DNA of 6,491 nt from Oscillospiraceae bacterium (GTDB lineage: Bacteria; Bacillota; Clostridia; Oscillospirales; Ruminococcaceae). Position 1 is the stretch's first letter; every line of letters begins with the position of its first letter. Of the stretch, positions 6,049 through 6,491 are shown piece after piece. The DNA lies in assembly GCA_017451665.1 (NCBI GenBank), contig JAFTNX010000146.1, positions 1 through 6,491 of the forward strand, written 5' to 3'. The notes under the pieces were generated by a model. That model was not told where the DNA came from and made no database searches. It worked only from the letters and a program-made list of their open reading frames with translations. The translations under genes and the position numbers were made by a program.

Positions 6049-6222
6049 TTAGTATTTACGCTTACGAGCAGCTTCAGATTTCTTCTTACGCTTTACTGAA
6101 GGCTTTTCGTAGTGTTCTCTCTTACGTACCTCTGCGATAACGCCGTCTCTGGCACATGTTCTCTTAAATCTCTTAAGAGCTGTATCGAGAGATTCGTTCT
6201 TACCAACACGAATTTCTGCCAT
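6049..6222 (-). CDS. rpsU: 30S ribosomal protein S21
   Basis: This small basic protein of the 30S subunit helps initiation near the anti-Shine-Dalgarno end of 16S rRNA. It has 57 residues from MAEIRVGKNESLDTALKRF to a basic tail of Lys/Arg-rich segments, which is the full usual size. The hallmark R/K-rich helices are visible (RFKRTCARDG at 18-27 and KRKKKSEAARKRKY at 44-57). The frame extends 9 codons further upstream to a TTG at 6249-6247, but that stretch contains the GGGAGGG ribosome site, so the ATG at 6222 is the real start. The gene has a strong promoter and a long structured leader, and is followed by a hairpin. Confidence 0.97.
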   Translation of the reverse strand: MAEIRVGKNESLDTALKRFKRTCARDGVIAEVRKREHYEKPSVKRKKKSEAARKRKY

Positions 6223-6231
6223 AATCAAATT

Positions 6232-6238
6232 CCCTCCC
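6232..6238 (-). promoter_or_regulatory. Shine-Dalgarno site deciding the rpsU start
   Basis: On the minus strand this reads GGGAGGG, 9 nt before the ATG at 6222. It rules out the longer TTG-started form of the protein. It lies 12 nt after the 3' element of a possible pseudoknot (6257-6251), so access to it could depend on leader folding. Confidence 0.85.
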
Positions 6239-6250
6239 TTTGCCACCAAT

Positions 6251-6385
6251 GACAGAGCAGAATCTGATGAAAATCCTTGTAAATCGCACTTGCGAACGGT
6301 GAATAGTGAAGGCGTCTGTTGTCAGACTTAAATATGAGGTTCTACCTCTCTCTGTCTTATTCACAGGATTTTTTCATCATCAGAT
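6251..6385 (-). ncRNA. Structured 5' leader RNA of rpsU, candidate cis-regulator
   Basis: The leader folds by eye into a closed multi-helix form. The basal helix P1 pairs 6385-6365 with 6277-6262: ATCTGATG with CATCAGAT and ATCCT with AGGAT, with A-U pairs between and a few extra bases on the 5' side. P2 is GTGAATA (6364-6358) with TATTCAC (6305-6299). Inside P2 are hairpins P3, GAGGT-AGA-ACCTC (6348-6336), and P4, GTCTG-ACAA-CAGAC (6327-6314). Between P2 and P1 is P5, TCGC-AAGT-GCGA (6295-6284). In addition GACAGAG (6356-6350) is complementary to CTCTGTC (6257-6251) just outside P1, a possible pseudoknot. There is no U-tract, so translational control of rpsU is more likely than termination. 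I do not recognise it as a known riboswitch or named ribosomal leader; the pairings are seen, the function is inferred. Confidence 0.65.
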
Positions 6386-6400
6386 GCAATTACAATAGAT

Positions 6401-6429
6401 ATTATACTACATTATTTCAAATTAGTCAA
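6401..6429 (-). promoter_or_regulatory. Near-consensus sigma-A promoter for rpsU
   Basis: On the minus strand TTGACT (6429-6424), a 17-nt spacer and TATAAT (6406-6401) match the sigma-A consensus at 11 of 12 positions. Transcription would begin near 6393, about 8 nt before helix P1 of the leader. The AT-rich stretch just upstream (about 6456-6436) could act as an UP element. This predicts high expression, as expected for a ribosomal protein gene. Confidence 0.9.
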
Positions 6430-6455
6430 TACCCTTTAATATATTTTTTAAAAAT

Positions 6456-6491
6456 TTACTTAACAACGATATTAACAAGTCTGCCCTTAAC
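6456..6491 (-). CDS. Last codons of an unidentified upstream gene (5' end outside window)
   Basis: The minus-strand frame entering from the edge reads VKGRLVNIVVK and stops with TAA at 6458-6456. The beta-strand-like ending looks like a real C-terminus, but 11 residues are too few to name a family. A second frame is also open to a stop at the -35 box (LRADLLISLL..., ending about 6422), so the frame choice is not certain. No GC-rich terminator follows. Confidence 0.35.
   Translation of the reverse strand, partial: VKGRLVNIVVK

Noticed and set aside
6223..6249. N-terminal extension of S21 by 9 residues from a TTG codon
   Set aside because: The extension would translate the GGGAGGG ribosome site itself, and the ATG at 6222 gives the standard S21 N-terminus and length.
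6357..6381. Seven-codon leader peptide (MMKKSCE) near the start of the rpsU transcript
   Set aside because: It has no ribosome binding site, and its bases are used in helices P1 and P2; no codon run suggests attenuation.

Overview
The window looks like part of a low-to-moderate GC Clostridia (Firmicutes/Bacillota) chromosome, perhaps Oscillospiraceae/Ruminococcus-like. The taxon is inferred from purine-rich Shine-Dalgarno sites, a 57-residue S21 protein, the aroQ-peptidase-efp order known from Firmicutes, an FMN riboswitch controlling an ECF riboflavin transporter, and a CD1247-type protein next to efp. All genes supported here are on the minus strand, so transcription runs from high to low coordinates.

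In transcription order, the right edge (6491-6456) holds the last 11 codons of an unidentified gene. A near-consensus sigma-A promoter follows (6429-6401). It drives a leader of about 170 nt that can fold into a closed multi-helix structure with a possible pseudoknot ending just before the rpsU ribosome binding site. Next come rpsU (6222-6049) and a strong hairpin with an imperfect U-tract (6036-6005).

A tightly packed run of seven genes follows (5980-2137): a YqeG-family HAD phosphatase, a two-helix membrane protein with a PH-like domain, two small tandem paralogues resembling Sm/SH3-type beta-barrels, an endonuclease IV-like TIM barrel protein, type II 3-dehydroquinate dehydratase (aroQ) and an M24 aminopeptidase P-family enzyme. 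Gaps between them are 2-14 nt, with one 1-nt overlap, and several ribosome binding sites lie inside the preceding gene. This indicates one polycistronic, translationally coupled unit.

A 166-nt gap (2136-1971) carries a clear sigma-A promoter for a second unit: efp (elongation factor P) and a very acidic zinc-ribbon protein of the CD1247 type. An FMN riboswitch with an intrinsic terminator follows only 13 nt after that gene, and then ribU, whose 3' end is cut by the left window edge.

Translation is one theme (S21 and EF-P), alongside shikimate biosynthesis, peptide turnover and riboflavin uptake. The strongest candidate for something undescribed is the structured rpsU leader. The tandem Sm-like pair and the endonuclease IV-like protein with one altered metal ligand are the next best. 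I see no mobile elements, CRISPR arrays, tRNA or rRNA genes.
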